Shown here piece by piece: positions 47,093 to 57,700 of a DNA stretch of 64,000 nt. Position 1 is the stretch's first letter. The number at the start of each line of letters is the position of its first letter. The translations under genes and the position numbers were made by a program. The notes beneath the pieces are model-generated. The model had not been told where the DNA came from. It did no database searches and worked only from the letters and a program-made list of their open reading frames with translations. The DNA is from Pseudidiomarina piscicola (lineage in GTDB: Bacteria; Pseudomonadota; Gammaproteobacteria; Enterobacterales; Alteromonadaceae): assembly GCF_902806985.1 (NCBI RefSeq), contig NZ_CADCXY010000003.1, positions 1 through 64,000 of the forward strand, read 5' to 3'.

Positions 47093-48838
47093 ATGGCAGA
47101 TTTAAAAGAAGTGCTCGCCCCCGATGTGGGCGGAGACGAAGTTGAAGTCATTGAGATCTTAGTCAGTGAAGGCGACAGTGTTGAGGCGGAAGACGGCCTG
47201 ATCACCGTTGAAAGTGACAAAGCATCAATGGACATTCCAGCACCTTTTGGTGGCAAGGTTGGCGAAATCAAAGTCAGCGTTGGCGACAAAATTGGTGAGG
47301 GCGATTTAATTGCGATGCTCGAAGCTGGCGAGGAGTCTGAGGATTCGGACTCTTCTGATGATTCGGAATCCGCGCCGGCTGACGCCGGTGCATCGTCTGA
47401 TGACGATGCAGAAGGGGCAGACCGCTCCGAGTCTGACGCCGACGATGGCGGCTCTGACGATGACCAGGGCGAGACCGAAGTGATTGAGGTGAAAGTACCG
47501 GATATTGGTGACGACGGCGAAGTTGACGTTATCGAGGTACTGGTTGCGGTAGGCGATACCATCGACAAAGAAGATGGCTTGATTACCCTGGAAACCGACA
47601 AGGCAACCATGGACGTGCCAAGCCCGCAAGCAGGAACCGTGAAGTCCGTTGAAGTAAGCACAGGCGACAAAGTGAAAGAAGGCTCGCTGGTGATTACCTT
47701 AGAAGTGACGGGCGCTGGTTCAGACCAAGCTGCTGCGTCAGACACTGATAAAGGTACCAAGTCAGACGCGTCTAAAGCGAGTGCCGAAGAGAGTGCCAAA
47801 GAGAGTGCTAAAGAGAGTGCCAAAGAGAGTACCGAAGAGACCGATAAAGACGAGCGCAGAGCACCACCTGTGCCTGATCATCCGTTGGACAAAAAAGGTA
47901 AAGCCGAAGGTTTGGCGTATGCCTCACCTGCGGTGCGTCGTTTGGCACGCGAATTCGGCGTTAACTTAAATCAAGTTAAAGGCTCGGGACGCAAAAACCG
48001 TATTCTCAAAGAAGACGTGCAAGAGCATGTGAAATACGAACTGTCGCGGCCGAAAGCAACAGCATCTGCAGGCTCAGCCCAAGGTGCAGGTGGCTTGCAA
48101 GTGATTGCACCACCGAAAGTCGATTTCAGCAAGTTTGGTGAAATTGAAGAAGTACCTTTGACGCGGATTCAGAAAATTTCGGGACCAAATCTGCATCGTA
48201 ACTGGGTCACCATTCCACACGTGACGCAATTCGACGAAGCCGATATTACCGAGCTTGAGAAATTCCGTAAGCAAGAGAACGAGCTGCAGGCGAAGAAAAA
48301 AGACGGTGTAAAAATTACGCCTCTGGTCTTCATCATGAAAGCCGTTGCTAAAGCGCTGCAAGAGTTTCCAGTGTTCAACTCGTCGTTACACGAAGATGGC
48401 GAGCACCTGATCATGAAGAAATACATTCATATCGGGATTGCAGTGGACACCCCTGGAGGTCTTGTTGTTCCGGTGATTCGTGATGTTGATAAAAAAGGCA
48501 TCTATGAATTGTCAGAAGAATTGATCGATGTCAGTACCCGTGCTCGCGATGGCAAATTGAAAGCCCAAGACATGCAAGGTGGCTGCTTCTCAATTTCAAG
48601 CCTTGGTGGCATTGGTGGTACAGCGTTTACGCCGATTGTGAACGCTCCCGACGTAGCGATTTTAGGCGTCTCGAAAAGCGAGATGAAGCCGAAGTGGAAC
48701 GGCAGTGAGTTCGAGCCACGCTTAACGCTGCCGACAAGCTTGTCTTACGACCACCGTGTGATTGACGGTGCCGTTGCTGCACGCTTTAGTGTGTACCTAT
48801 GCAACGTGTTGTCAGATATTCGCAAGATGATTCTATAA
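47093..48838 (+). CDS. aceF: Pyruvate dehydrogenase E2 (dihydrolipoyl acetyltransferase)
   Basis: AceF forms the core of the complex and transfers acetyl groups to CoA. The 581-residue product has two lipoyl domains with lipoyl-lysines K43 (ESDKASMD) and K170 (ETDKATMD), against three in E. coli. An E3-binding domain follows (about 278-315, [20 protein letters not shown]), then the catalytic domain with H554 in SYDHRVIDG. The linkers are unusual: the first is almost all Asp, Ser and Glu. The second carries a KESA tandem repeat instead of the common Ala/Pro linker. Confidence 0.97.
   Translation: MADLKEVLAPDVGGDEVEVIEILVSEGDSVEAEDGLITVESDKASMDIPAPFGGKVGEIKVSVGDKIGEGDLIAMLEAGEESEDSDSSDDSESAPADAGASSDDDAEGADRSESDADDGGSDDDQGETEVIEVKVPDIGDDGEVDVIEVLVAVGDTIDKEDGLITLETDKATMDVPSPQAGTVKSVEVSTGDKVKEGSLVITLEVTGAGSDQAAASDTDKGTKSDASKASAEESAKESAKESAKESTEETDKDERRAPPVPDHPLDKKGKAEGLAYASPAVRRLAREFGVNLNQVKGSGRKNRILKEDVQEHVKYELSRPKATASAGSAQGAGGLQVIAPPKVDFSKFGEIEEVPLTRIQKISGPNLHRNWVTIPHVTQFDEADITELEKFRKQENELQAKKKDGVKITPLVFIMKAVAKALQEFPVFNSSLHEDGEHLIMKKYIHIGIAVDTPGGLVVPVIRDVDKKGIYELSEELIDVSTRARDGKLKAQDMQGGCFSISSLGGIGGTAFTPIVNAPDVAILGVSKSEMKPKWNGSEFEPRLTLPTSLSYDHRVIDGAVAARFSVYLCNVLSDIRKMIL
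47783..47842 (+). repeat. 12-bp tandem repeat inside the aceF linker
   Basis: Five units of GCCAAAGAGAGT-type sequence (two of them changed at a few positions) run in frame from 47783 to 47842. They encode [16 protein letters not shown] and TEET. The repeat number can change without a frameshift, so linker length may vary between strains. Confidence 0.85.
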
Positions 48839-48860
48839 ATTAAACAAATCGCGTTGGGGC

Positions 48861-48869
48861 TGCTATAAT
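48861..48869 (+). promoter_or_regulatory. Candidate extended -10 promoter of lpd
   Basis: TGCTATAAT (48861-48869) is an extended -10 element with a perfect TATAAT core, 57 bp before lpd. No good -35 is seen, as expected for extended -10 promoters. It is embedded in a GGGGC/GCCCC inverted repeat. The E. coli lpd gene also has its own promoter. Confidence 0.5.
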
Positions 48870-48926
48870 CGGCCCCGCGCGAAGTTAACCGAATTCAACG
48901 AAATTCTACGAAAGTAAGAGGTCGTC

Positions 48927-50357
48927 ATGAGCAAAGAAATTAATGCCCAAGTGGTCGTACTCGGTGCGGGCCCTGGTGGTTATGCAGCAGCTTTTCGGGC
49001 TGCAGACTTAGGTTTAGAAACCGTAATGGTTGAACGCTATAGCACCCTTGGTGGTGTCTGTTTGAACGTTGGCTGTATTCCATCAAAAGCCTTGCTGCAC
49101 CTTGCCAAGCACATTGAAGATGCGAAGCATTTGGCCGACGAAGGCGTTGCTTTTGGCGAGCCGGAAATTGATCTGGACAAAATACGCAAGCATAAAGAGA
49201 AGGTTGTGGGTCAGTTGACCGGCGGTCTTGGTCAAATGTCGAAGATGCGTAAAGTGAAAGTCGTTACCGGTAACGGCGAGTTTGCCAGCGATAAGCAAAT
49301 GAAAGTCACTGACAGCGATGGTAAAGAGACCACCATCAACTTTGAGCATGCCATTGTGGCAACTGGCTCACAGTCGATCAAATTGCCTTTCGTTCCTCAT
49401 GACGACGAGCGCGTTTGGGACTCGACTGCAGCGTTAGAATTACGTTTTGTACCAGAGCGTATGTTGATTTTAGGCGGCGGTATCATCGGCTTAGAAATGG
49501 GCTGTGTGTACAGTGCTCTAGGCTCGAAAATTGACGTTGTCGAAATGACTGAGCAGCTGATCCCACCTGCCGATAAAGACATCATCAAGCCGTTCATGAA
49601 GAGCATTAAAGGTAAGTTCGACAACATTATGTTGAACACCAAAGCGGCTAAAGTTGAAGCCAAAAAAGACGGCATCTATGTGACCTTTGAAGGCGACAAA
49701 GCACCGAAAGAACCAGTGAAATACGACGCCGTATTGGTTGCTGTTGGCCGCGCGCCAAACGGCACTAAGATCGGTGCCGAGAATGCCGGTGTGAAGGTTA
49801 CAGACCGCGGCTTTATTGAAGTTGATAAGCAAATGCGTACCAACGTCAAAAATATCTTCGCCATTGGTGACCTTGTTGGTCAACCGATGCTGGCGCACAA
49901 AGCGACCCATGAAGGTCATGTCGCCGCAGAAGTGATTGCCGGTAAGAAGCATTATTTTGATCCGAAAGTCATTCCTTCGATTGCTTATACGGACCCAGAA
50001 GTTGCATGGGCTGGCTTAACTGAAAAAGAAGCCAAAGAGCAAGGCGTCGAATACGAAGCTGCAGTGTTCCCATGGTCCGCTTCAGGCCGTGCCATTGCGC
50101 AAGGTTCAACCGACGGTATGACGAAGTTATTGTTCGATAAGAACAACCGTATTATCGGTGGTGCCATGGTGGGTTCCAACGCTGGTGAATTGCTTGGTGA
50201 AGTATGCCTGGCCATCGAAATGGGTTGTGACGCAGAAGATATCGGCCTAACCATTCATGCACACCCAACGCTGCATGAAACTGTAGGCCTAGCCGCCGAA
50301 GTGTTTGAAGGTTCAATTACAGACCTGCCAAACAAAAAAGCGAAAAAGAAAAAGTAG
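48927..50357 (+). CDS. lpdA: Dihydrolipoyl dehydrogenase (E3)
   Basis: Lpd reoxidises dihydrolipoamide on the pyruvate and 2-oxoglutarate dehydrogenase complexes, using FAD and NAD+. The 476-residue product has the FAD-binding VVLGAGPGGYAAAFRAADLG and the redox disulfide GGVCLNVGCIPSKALL. It also has the NAD-binding ILGGGIIGLEMGCVYSALG and the C-terminal active-site histidine in IHAHPTLHETVGLA. It ends in a lysine-rich tail. Last gene of the operon, followed by a terminator. Confidence 0.97.
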   Translation: MSKEINAQVVVLGAGPGGYAAAFRAADLGLETVMVERYSTLGGVCLNVGCIPSKALLHLAKHIEDAKHLADEGVAFGEPEIDLDKIRKHKEKVVGQLTGGLGQMSKMRKVKVVTGNGEFASDKQMKVTDSDGKETTINFEHAIVATGSQSIKLPFVPHDDERVWDSTAALELRFVPERMLILGGGIIGLEMGCVYSALGSKIDVVEMTEQLIPPADKDIIKPFMKSIKGKFDNIMLNTKAAKVEAKKDGIYVTFEGDKAPKEPVKYDAVLVAVGRAPNGTKIGAENAGVKVTDRGFIEVDKQMRTNVKNIFAIGDLVGQPMLAHKATHEGHVAAEVIAGKKHYFDPKVIPSIAYTDPEVAWAGLTEKEAKEQGVEYEAAVFPWSASGRAIAQGSTDGMTKLLFDKNNRIIGGAMVGSNAGELLGEVCLAIEMGCDAEDIGLTIHAHPTLHETVGLAAEVFEGSITDLPNKKAKKKK

Positions 50358-50384
50358 TCGCCCCCATTCGGGATACTTCTTACA

Positions 50385-50420
50385 AACACCGCGCTGGCGC
50401 AGCCACCGCGGTGTTTTTTT
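50385..50420 (+). terminator. Rho-independent terminator after lpd
   Basis: AACACCGCG (50385-50393) pairs with CGCGGTGTT (50407-50415). A second inner stem TGGC/GCCA strengthens the hairpin, and seven T follow. This marks the end of the pdhR-aceEF-lpd transcription unit and the left edge of the accessory segment. Confidence 0.93.
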
Positions 50421-50532
50421 GTTTGCGCTCCGACCGCGAGCATAGCATTCCAGTTGTATAGCTGCGGCGCATCCCGTAAGGTAAAGAAGTAGTTCGCAGA
50501 CAAACTTTCTTACTAAAAGATAGGAGCAAGTT

Positions 50533-50817
50533 ATGGCTAACGAAGGTTATCATGAACCCTACGAGTTATTGTCCGACGAAACCCGAGACATGCATCGTGC
50601 CATCATCTCTCTGATGGAAGAACTGGAAGCCGTCGATTGGTATAACCAACGCATTGACGTCTGCAAAGATGACGAGCTCAGAAAAATTCTGATCCACAAC
50701 CGTGATGAAGAGAAAGAGCATGCGGCAATGGCGTTGGAATGGATCCGCCGTCGCGACAAGAAATTTGATGAAGAACTCAAAGAGTACCTATTCACCGAAG
50801 AAGTAATAGGGCACTAA
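50533..50817 (+). CDS. Encapsulated-ferritin-like (EncFtn) ferroxidase without a cargo peptide
   Basis: The 94-residue protein closely resembles the EncFtn domain known from Rhodospirillum rubrum: HRAIISLMEELEAVDWYNQR and HNRDEEKEHAAMALEWIRR are nearly identical blocks. The ferroxidase ligands are present: E29, E30 and E32, W36, then E59, E60 and H63. EncFtn forms a ring of dimers that oxidises Fe(II) and normally works inside an encapsulin shell. Here the protein ends right after the fold (YLFTEEVIGH), with no C-terminal encapsulin-targeting tail, and no encapsulin gene is nearby. TAGGAG precedes the ATG. It probably acts as a free ferroxidase or a partner of a distant shell. Confidence 0.85.
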   Translation: MANEGYHEPYELLSDETRDMHRAIISLMEELEAVDWYNQRIDVCKDDELRKILIHNRDEEKEHAAMALEWIRRRDKKFDEELKEYLFTEEVIGH

Positions 50818-50837
50818 CACACTAACTGCGTTATTCG

Positions 50838-50962
50838 TTAGTCGTACGCTGCGCTGTTCGTGCGCGCTGCGCGCTGTTCGTTTAAATTATCGACGAGCAG
50901 TGAGCAACGCGAACGTACAAACAGCGAAGCGTACGAATAGCGCAGCGCACGAATCACGAATG
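50838..50962. repeat. Inverted CGTACG-type intergenic repeat before the M13 peptidase gene
   Basis: The left arm (from GTTATTCGTTAGTCGTACG) and the right arm (ACAGCGAAGCGTACGAATAG and GCGCAGCGCACGAATCACG) are partly complementary and could form a long hairpin around 50885. The block ends just before the ribosome-binding site of the downstream gene. It shares the core ACAGCGAAGCGTACGAA with the pdhR and sspB-dolP copies. Confidence 0.88.
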
Positions 50963-50974
50963 AATGAGGACGTT

Positions 50975-53050
50975 ATGCGTAAAGTAAGTACTTTGGCCCT
51001 AAGCGTGGCCCTTGCCCTTGGCGTTGCCGCCTGTTCACCGCAGCAAAACCAAATGAACGCGAATGAACAAGCGACTGAGCAAGCTCAGCAACAACTGTCT
51101 TCGGGCCTTGATATGAGCGACTTCAATACTGAAGTACGGCCACAAGATGACCTGTTTACCTATGTTAATGGTGGCTGGGTTGAGAAAACTGAAATTCCTG
51201 CGGACCGTTCACGCGTAGGCTCGTTTAACGAACTTCGTGACGAGAACCAAGAACGCTTGCGCAGCATTATTGAAGACGCCGCAGCAAGCTCACCAGAAGC
51301 CGGCTCAAATGCCGCGAAAATCGGTGACTTCTTTAATAGTTTCATGGACGTTGAGCGTCTTAACTCTTTAGGTTATCAGCCGATTGCTGCCGACTTAGAA
51401 GCTATTAGTCAGTTACAAAACCATGATCAAGTGGCGGCACACTTTGCCCAACTTGCGCGTTTAGGTGTGAGCTCACCGTTTGGTTTCTATGTGTACGCTG
51501 ATGCCAAGAATCCTGACGTGAACACCATGTATATGTCGCAATCAGGTCTTGGTTTACCAGACCGCGATTATTACTTGAAAGACGACGAGAAGTTCGTAGA
51601 AATTCGTGCAGAGTACAAATCGTACATTGCCGATATTCTGACCTTGGTTGGCTACGACGCGGACCAAGCACAGAGCGCGGCTGATGCCGTACTTGAACTT
51701 GAAACCGAGCTAGCTGAAGTTCAGTGGAGCCGAGTTGAAAGCCGTAATGCGGACAAAACCTACAACAAGAAAACCATGGACGAGCTGCAAGAGCTACTGG
51801 GCGATTTCAACTTAGGTGCCTACACCGAAGCGGCAGGCATCGCCACCGTTGATGAAGCCGTGGTACGTCAGCCGTCTTACTTCACCAGCTTTGGTGAAAT
51901 GTTCGACGAAGTTTCACTGGAAGACTGGCAGCACTACATGAGCCTGCGCTTAGTGAGCAACTTCTCCAATGCCTTAAGCGAAGAAATCAACGATCGTCAA
52001 TTTGCCTTCTACGGCAAAGTGCTCCGTGGCACACCAGAGCAAGAGCCACGTTGGAAACGCGGTGTTAATGCGACGGACAGTGCTTTGGGCGAAGTGTTAG
52101 GGCAACTTTATGTGGCTGAATACTTCCCACCAGCGGCCAAAGAGCGCATGGAAACCTTGGTTGATAACCTTATCAAAGCTTATGGTGAATCAATCAAAGA
52201 TCTCGAGTGGATGAGTGAAGAAACCAAGCAAAAAGCCTTGGAAAAACTTAGCAAATTCACCCCTTATATTGGTTATCCGAGCGAGTGGCGTGACTACTCA
52301 GCGTTAGTGGTTGCTGAAGACGATTTAGTGGGCAACTACAAACGTTCTGCCGAGTTTGATTACCAAGAAAACATCAGCAAAATCGGTGAGCCAGTGAAAG
52401 CTGAAGACTGGGGCATGACACCACAAACCGTAAATGCTTACTACAGCCCCGTACGCAACGAAATCGTGTTCCCTGCGGGTATTTTGCAACCGCCATTCTT
52501 CGACTTAGAAGCGGAAGATGCAGTGAACTACGGTGGTATTGGTGCGGTTATCGGTCATGAAATTGGCCACGGTTTTGATGACCAAGGCTCTAAATACGAT
52601 GGCGACGGAAACCTGCAAAGCTGGTGGACAGACGCTGACCGTGAAGCGTTTGATGCGCGCGGCGCGCAACTTGCAGCGCAATACGATAGCTATGAGCCAA
52701 TCGAAGACGTATTCGTCAACGGTAAGCTAACCCTTGGTGAAAACATTGGCGATTTGGCCGGCTTAACCATCGGTTACCGCGCTTATGTTGACTCACTGAA
52801 CGGTGAACCTTCACCTGTGCTTGACGGCTTTACTGGTGAACAACGGGTGTTCTTAGGTTGGGCGCAAGTATGGCAAACCAAGCAACGCGATGAATATACC
52901 CGCAACCAAGTGTTGAGTGATCCACACTCGCCTGCGTACTATCGTGTGAACGGTACCGTGGTGAACGTGCCGGCGTTTTATGAAGCCTTTGACGTTAAAC
53001 CAGGTGATGAAATGTACTTACCACCAGAAGAACGCGTGACCATCTGGTAA
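50975..53050 (+). CDS. M13 family zinc metallopeptidase lipoprotein (PepO/neprilysin type)
   Basis: A large peptidase of the neprilysin family, probably degrading peptides in the periplasm or at the cell surface. The ATG at 50975 has GAGGA upstream and starts directly at a lipoprotein signal, MRKVSTLALSVALALGVAAC, giving 691 residues. An upstream in-frame ATG would lie within the repeat. The N-terminal M13 domain is followed by the catalytic domain with the zinc motif H528-E529-IG-H532, a third ligand in GENIGDLAG, and NAYYSP. No partner gene is adjacent. Confidence 0.93.
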   Translation: MRKVSTLALSVALALGVAACSPQQNQMNANEQATEQAQQQLSSGLDMSDFNTEVRPQDDLFTYVNGGWVEKTEIPADRSRVGSFNELRDENQERLRSIIEDAAASSPEAGSNAAKIGDFFNSFMDVERLNSLGYQPIAADLEAISQLQNHDQVAAHFAQLARLGVSSPFGFYVYADAKNPDVNTMYMSQSGLGLPDRDYYLKDDEKFVEIRAEYKSYIADILTLVGYDADQAQSAADAVLELETELAEVQWSRVESRNADKTYNKKTMDELQELLGDFNLGAYTEAAGIATVDEAVVRQPSYFTSFGEMFDEVSLEDWQHYMSLRLVSNFSNALSEEINDRQFAFYGKVLRGTPEQEPRWKRGVNATDSALGEVLGQLYVAEYFPPAAKERMETLVDNLIKAYGESIKDLEWMSEETKQKALEKLSKFTPYIGYPSEWRDYSALVVAEDDLVGNYKRSAEFDYQENISKIGEPVKAEDWGMTPQTVNAYYSPVRNEIVFPAGILQPPFFDLEAEDAVNYGGIGAVIGHEIGHGFDDQGSKYDGDGNLQSWWTDADREAFDARGAQLAAQYDSYEPIEDVFVNGKLTLGENIGDLAGLTIGYRAYVDSLNGEPSPVLDGFTGEQRVFLGWAQVWQTKQRDEYTRNQVLSDPHSPAYYRVNGTVVNVPAFYEAFDVKPGDEMYLPPEERVTIW

Positions 53051-53071
53051 GAAATAGGTTACACTGCAGCC

Positions 53072-53452
53072 ATGAAAGCATTTCTTTGGTTGATTATTGT
53101 GTCGTTATTACTGGTGCCGCTTGCGGCGCCAGTTGCTGCAGCGTCCGCGTTGAACGCCGACGTTGCGGTAACGGCAACAGTGGTCACTGAACATCATGCC
53201 AACATGGCGGCAGACCATGCCTGTTGTGATGATTCAGCTGAGGCGCAAGCTGCGCCTTATGCTGAGATGATGCAGTGCGATGGTAGCTGTGGCGATTGCC
53301 AACACCATTGTGGCGCGAGCGCCTTAGCACTGTTACCAAGTTTAAATGCCAATGCTCCGGTGAGTGAACACGGGCAATGGCTTCTTCCTGCAACAAATCT
53401 ACTAACCCGCCAAGACCGTCACGACCGTCCCCCAATGCCTGCCACTAGCTGA
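53072..53452 (+). CDS. Secreted Cys/His/Met-rich protein of the copper efflux cluster
   Basis: Not recognised as a named family. The 126-residue product has a signal peptide (about 1-24). Two metal-ligand-rich stretches follow: EHHANMAADHACCDD and MMQCDGSCGDCQHHCG, with nine or so Cys, His and Met residues close together. Only 36 bp separate it from the CusB-like gene, so it is probably co-transcribed and may bind or deliver copper or silver in the periplasm. This function is inferred from composition and position. It could play the part of CusF, which is missing here, but it is not a CusF homologue by sequence. Confidence 0.7.
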   Translation: MKAFLWLIIVSLLLVPLAAPVAAASALNADVAVTATVVTEHHANMAADHACCDDSAEAQAAPYAEMMQCDGSCGDCQHHCGASALALLPSLNANAPVSEHGQWLLPATNLLTRQDRHDRPPMPATS

Positions 53453-53488
53453 TCTCTCTTTTTTCAGTTTTTAGTGCAGGAGTAATTT

Positions 53489-54760
53489 ATGTTTTTATCG
53501 CGTTGTGTAGCGGCCTTTCTGGCTTTAATTCTTATGGTTTCTGGCGTTGCCGCACAAGACCATAGTGATCATTCTCAACATCAACAGACCACTGAGCTTA
53601 ACGCCCCTAGCTCATTTGAAGAGCACCTTAATGACGATGCCAAGGTCGAGTATGTGTGCCCTATGCATAGCCATATTGTGCGTGACGAGCCAGGCACATG
53701 CCCCATTTGTGGTATGGACCTAGAGCCCCAAGAGCCCGTTGAAGAAATTGTTGTGCAGGTGAGCGGACAGATGCAACAAAATCTTGGTATCACCACCGCG
53801 ACCGTTGCCTCGACGACGTTATGGCGCTATCTACCGACCCTGGCCACCGTGCAGTGGAACGACAATGCGCGCTGGCATGTCCACCCGCGCGCCGCTGGCT
53901 GGCTCGAGCAGCTTTTTGTGCGTAGCGAAGGTGCTGAAGTGGCCGCGGGAGACCCGCTCTACAGTATCTACAGCAAAGAGCTCGTGGTGGCACAGCAAGA
54001 CTTCCTACAAACCCTCGATACGATTAACGGACTTTCAGCCGCGCAGAAGCAACGCTTGATTCGCGACGGCCGTTTGAGGTTAGAGCTGTTGGGCTTGAGT
54101 AAGGGGCAAATTGAGCAGTTGGAGTCAAGCGGCGAGATATTCTATCGGCTGCCGGTGTACGCTAAGCAGTCGGGCGTGGTTACCGCCCTTAACGTTGCCG
54201 AAGGTATGTACGTTGAACCTGGCACAGAAGTCATGACCATTACCGCAAGTGACAGTGCCTGGCTGATTGCCGATGTGCCAGAACGTTATGCGGGTTGGAT
54301 GCGGCCACAAGCACCGGTTGATGTGACGTTGCCAGCGGCGGGTCTGAACAGCTTCGAAACCGAAATCGATTATATTTATCCACAGCTTGATGCCGTTGCC
54401 AAAACCCAACGGGTGCGAATCAAGTTGCCGCAGCACATTAAAGCTATGAAGCTACAAGTGGGGATGCAAGCGCAGGTCGAGCTGTATGGCGGACCTAAAC
54501 GCGACGTATTGGCGGTGCCAGTCAGCGCCCTGATCATGACCGGTACGAGTAACCGGGTGATTGTGCAAACTGCGGAGCAAACCTTTGAGCAGCGCGATGT
54601 GCACGTGGGGCTTATCGTTGATGACGAAGCGGAGATCATGCATGGCTTAAGTGCCGGCGAAAAAGTGGTGACCTCAGGCCAGTTCTTGCTCGACTCTGAA
54701 GCGAGTTTGAAAAGTAGCAGACTAAAAGGCACTAGCTCGGGAGGCGGTCATGCTCACTAG
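53489..54760 (+). CDS. cusB: Periplasmic adaptor of a copper/silver RND pump (CusB-like)
   Basis: A membrane-fusion protein linking the CusA pump to an outer-membrane channel. The 423-residue product has a signal peptide (about 1-22), then a heavy-metal-binding domain [20 protein letters not shown] near residues 55-75 with the typical CPMH and CPICGM motifs. The barrel-sandwich, helical and beta-barrel domains follow. CAGGAG precedes the ATG. It overlaps cusA by 11 bp and comes after a Cys/His-rich secreted protein. Confidence 0.92.
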   Translation: MFLSRCVAAFLALILMVSGVAAQDHSDHSQHQQTTELNAPSSFEEHLNDDAKVEYVCPMHSHIVRDEPGTCPICGMDLEPQEPVEEIVVQVSGQMQQNLGITTATVASTTLWRYLPTLATVQWNDNARWHVHPRAAGWLEQLFVRSEGAEVAAGDPLYSIYSKELVVAQQDFLQTLDTINGLSAAQKQRLIRDGRLRLELLGLSKGQIEQLESSGEIFYRLPVYAKQSGVVTALNVAEGMYVEPGTEVMTITASDSAWLIADVPERYAGWMRPQAPVDVTLPAAGLNSFETEIDYIYPQLDAVAKTQRVRIKLPQHIKAMKLQVGMQAQVELYGGPKRDVLAVPVSALIMTGTSNRVIVQTAEQTFEQRDVHVGLIVDDEAEIMHGLSAGEKVVTSGQFLLDSEASLKSSRLKGTSSGGGHAH

Positions 54761-57700
54761 TATTATCGATTGGAGCTTACGCAACCGTATTTTGGTGCTC
54801 ATCGGCGCATTATTAGCCGCCTGGTTTGGCTGGCGCGCCATGAGCAGCACTCCCTTAGATGCCATTCCGGATCTGTCTGATGTGCAGGTGATTGTGAAAA
54901 CGCCTTATGCCGGACAGGCGCCGCAATTGGTGGAAGAGCAGGTGACTTGGCCGTTGGCGAACTTGATGTTGGCCGTTCCCGGTTCGACTCAGGTACGTGG
55001 CTATTCGTTCTTTGGTGACTCCTACCTTTATATTCTGTTTGAGGAAGGAACCGATATTTATTGGGCGCGTAGCCGTGTGCTCGAGTACCTGAACCAAGCC
55101 AGTGAACGCTTACCGGAAGGGGTGACGCCGCGGTTAGGTCCAGACGCCAGTGGTGTCGGCTGGGTATTTCAGTACGCACTGGTTGATCGCAGTGGTGAGC
55201 GACACTTAGGTGAACTTACGAGCTTACAAGACTGGTTCTTAAAGCAAGAACTGCAAAGTGTTGCTGGCGTATCTGAAGTCGCCACGGTCGGCGGTATGGT
55301 GCAAGCCTATCAAGTGGTAGTGGAGCCGCGCCGGCTGCAAACCTATGGCTTAACTCTTACCCAGGTCAGTGATGCCATTACCGCAGCCAACAAAGAAGTG
55401 GGCGGCGGTATTGTGGAAATGGCCGAAGCGGAATACATGGTGCGTGGCACGGGTTATATTCAATCGCTAGAGGACCTTCGTTCCTTGCCTTTGCCGGTCA
55501 CAAGTGCAGCGGGTAATGCCATTACCTTGGCCGATGTGGCCACGGTGCGACGTGGGCCAGAAAGCCGCCGGGGCATCGCTGAGCTTAACGGTGAAGGGGA
55601 AGTCGTTGGCGGCATTATTGTTATGCGACACGGCGAAAATGCACTTGCCACCATCGAGCGGGTGCGCGATAAATTAAAAAGTTTACAGCAAGGCTTGCCG
55701 GATGGGGTCGAAATTGTACCTACCTACGACCGTTCGAACCTGATCCATCGTGCGGTGGACAATCTCACCAATAAACTGCTTGAAGAAATGGCCTTTGTGG
55801 CGCTCATCACGATTCTGTTCTTGTTGCATATTCGCTCGGCGTTGGTGGCGATTATCACCTTGCCGTTGGCGGTATTAATGAGCTTTATTGTGATGCGTTG
55901 GTTGGGTATCAATGCCAATATTATGAGCTTAGGCGGCATTGCGATTGCCATTGGTGCCTTGGTCGACGCCGCCATTGTAATGGTGGAAAACGCGCATAAG
56001 CATTTGGAGCATTATCGTACCGAACACGGTGAAGAACCCCGTGGTGCGACCCACTGGCAACTCATTCGTAATGCCACCGTAGAAGTGGGACCAGCGTTAT
56101 TTTTATCGTTGCTTATTATCACCTTAAGTTTTGTACCTGTGTTCTCCCTCGAGGCACAAGAAGGTCGCTTGTTTGCGCCCTTGGCGTACACCAAAACCTT
56201 TGCGATGGCGGCTGCAGCGCTACTGGCGATTACCTTGGTGCCGGTGCTAATGGGTTATTTTGTGCGCGGCAAAATTATCAGCGAACAACGTAACCCTCTT
56301 ACCCGTGCACTGATTTGGCTATATCGGCCGCTGTTGCATGGCGTACTCGCATGGCCGAAGTTGACGGTGGTCGTCGCCGTTATAGTGGCAGTGAGTGGCT
56401 ACTATCCGTTAACCAAAATGGGTAGCGAGTTTATGCCAACTATGCAAGAAGGCGACTTGTTGTATATGCCAACGACATTGCCGGGTATTAGCCCAGGCGC
56501 TGTCGGCGAACTATTACAACGTACCGATCGCTTGATCAAACAAGTGCCTGAAGTGGAGCAGGTGTTCGGCAAAACCGGACGTGCAGATACTGCCACGGAC
56601 CCAGCCCCGCTGACCATGCTTGAAACCACCATTCAGCTGAAACCTGAAAGTGAATGGCGTGAAGGCATGACGGTACAAAAAATTATCGCTGAGTTAGATG
56701 CAACAGTGCGGGTGCCAGGTATTACCAATGCTTGGGTGCAACCGATTAAAACGCGTATCGATATGCTCTCAACGGGATTGAAAACACCTTTAGGGTTGAA
56801 AATTGCCGGCCCCGAGTTGGCTGAAATTCAGCAAATAGGCAGTGCGCTGGAAGAACGCCTTAGCGGCGTGCCTGGTATTGCGTCCGTGTTTGCCGAACGA
56901 CCTGCTTCGGGGCGTTATTTAGAGATCCGCCCGCGTTTAGACGAAGCTGCACGCTACGGCCTCAGTCAAGCAGCGATTCAACAAGCGATAAAATTCGCTA
57001 TAGGTGGCGCGCAAATCGCTGAAACCGTGGAAGGTACTGAGCGCTATCCGATTACCCTGCGGTATCCACGAGCCTTGCGCGATCATGTCGAGCAACTGAA
57101 ACAATTACCCATTGCGAGTGCGAGCGGTAGTTGGGTGACCTTAGAACAAGTCGCCGATGTGGAAGTCACGGTCGGCCCTGCCATGATCCGCAGCGAAAAT
57201 GCCCGGCCTACGGGTTGGGTCTTTATTGATGTCGACCCTGACGTCGCGGTCGGCGACGTGATTGCCGCGGCGGAACCCCTCTTGGCGGACTACGAATTAC
57301 CACCGCGTTATTCGCTGTCGTGGTCTGGGCAGTATGAGTCAATGCAGCGAGTGGAAGCGAAGCTTATCCAAGTGGTACCCGTTACCTTGGCGGTTATCTT
57401 GATTCTGCTGTATTTCACCTTCCGCTCGTTTAAGCAGGCGGCGTTGATTATGGCAACCTTGCCACTGGCACTCACCGGCAGCCTTTGGTTCATTTGGTGG
57501 CTTGATTACAACTTATCGATCGCGGTGATGGTGGGTATGATCGCCTTAGCTGGCGTGGCAGCGGAATTTGGTGTGGTGATGTTGTTGTATCTCAACAACG
57601 CTTGGAAGGAACGCCAGGAACGAAGCAAGGCGAGCTTATACCAAGCCATCGAAGAAGGCGCGGTGTTGCGCGTGCGGCCCAAGGCGATGACGGTGATCAC

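Noticed and set aside
47062-47823. A 253-codon Ser- and Ala-rich minus-strand frame
   Set aside because: It is the antisense of the acidic linkers and lipoyl domains of aceF.
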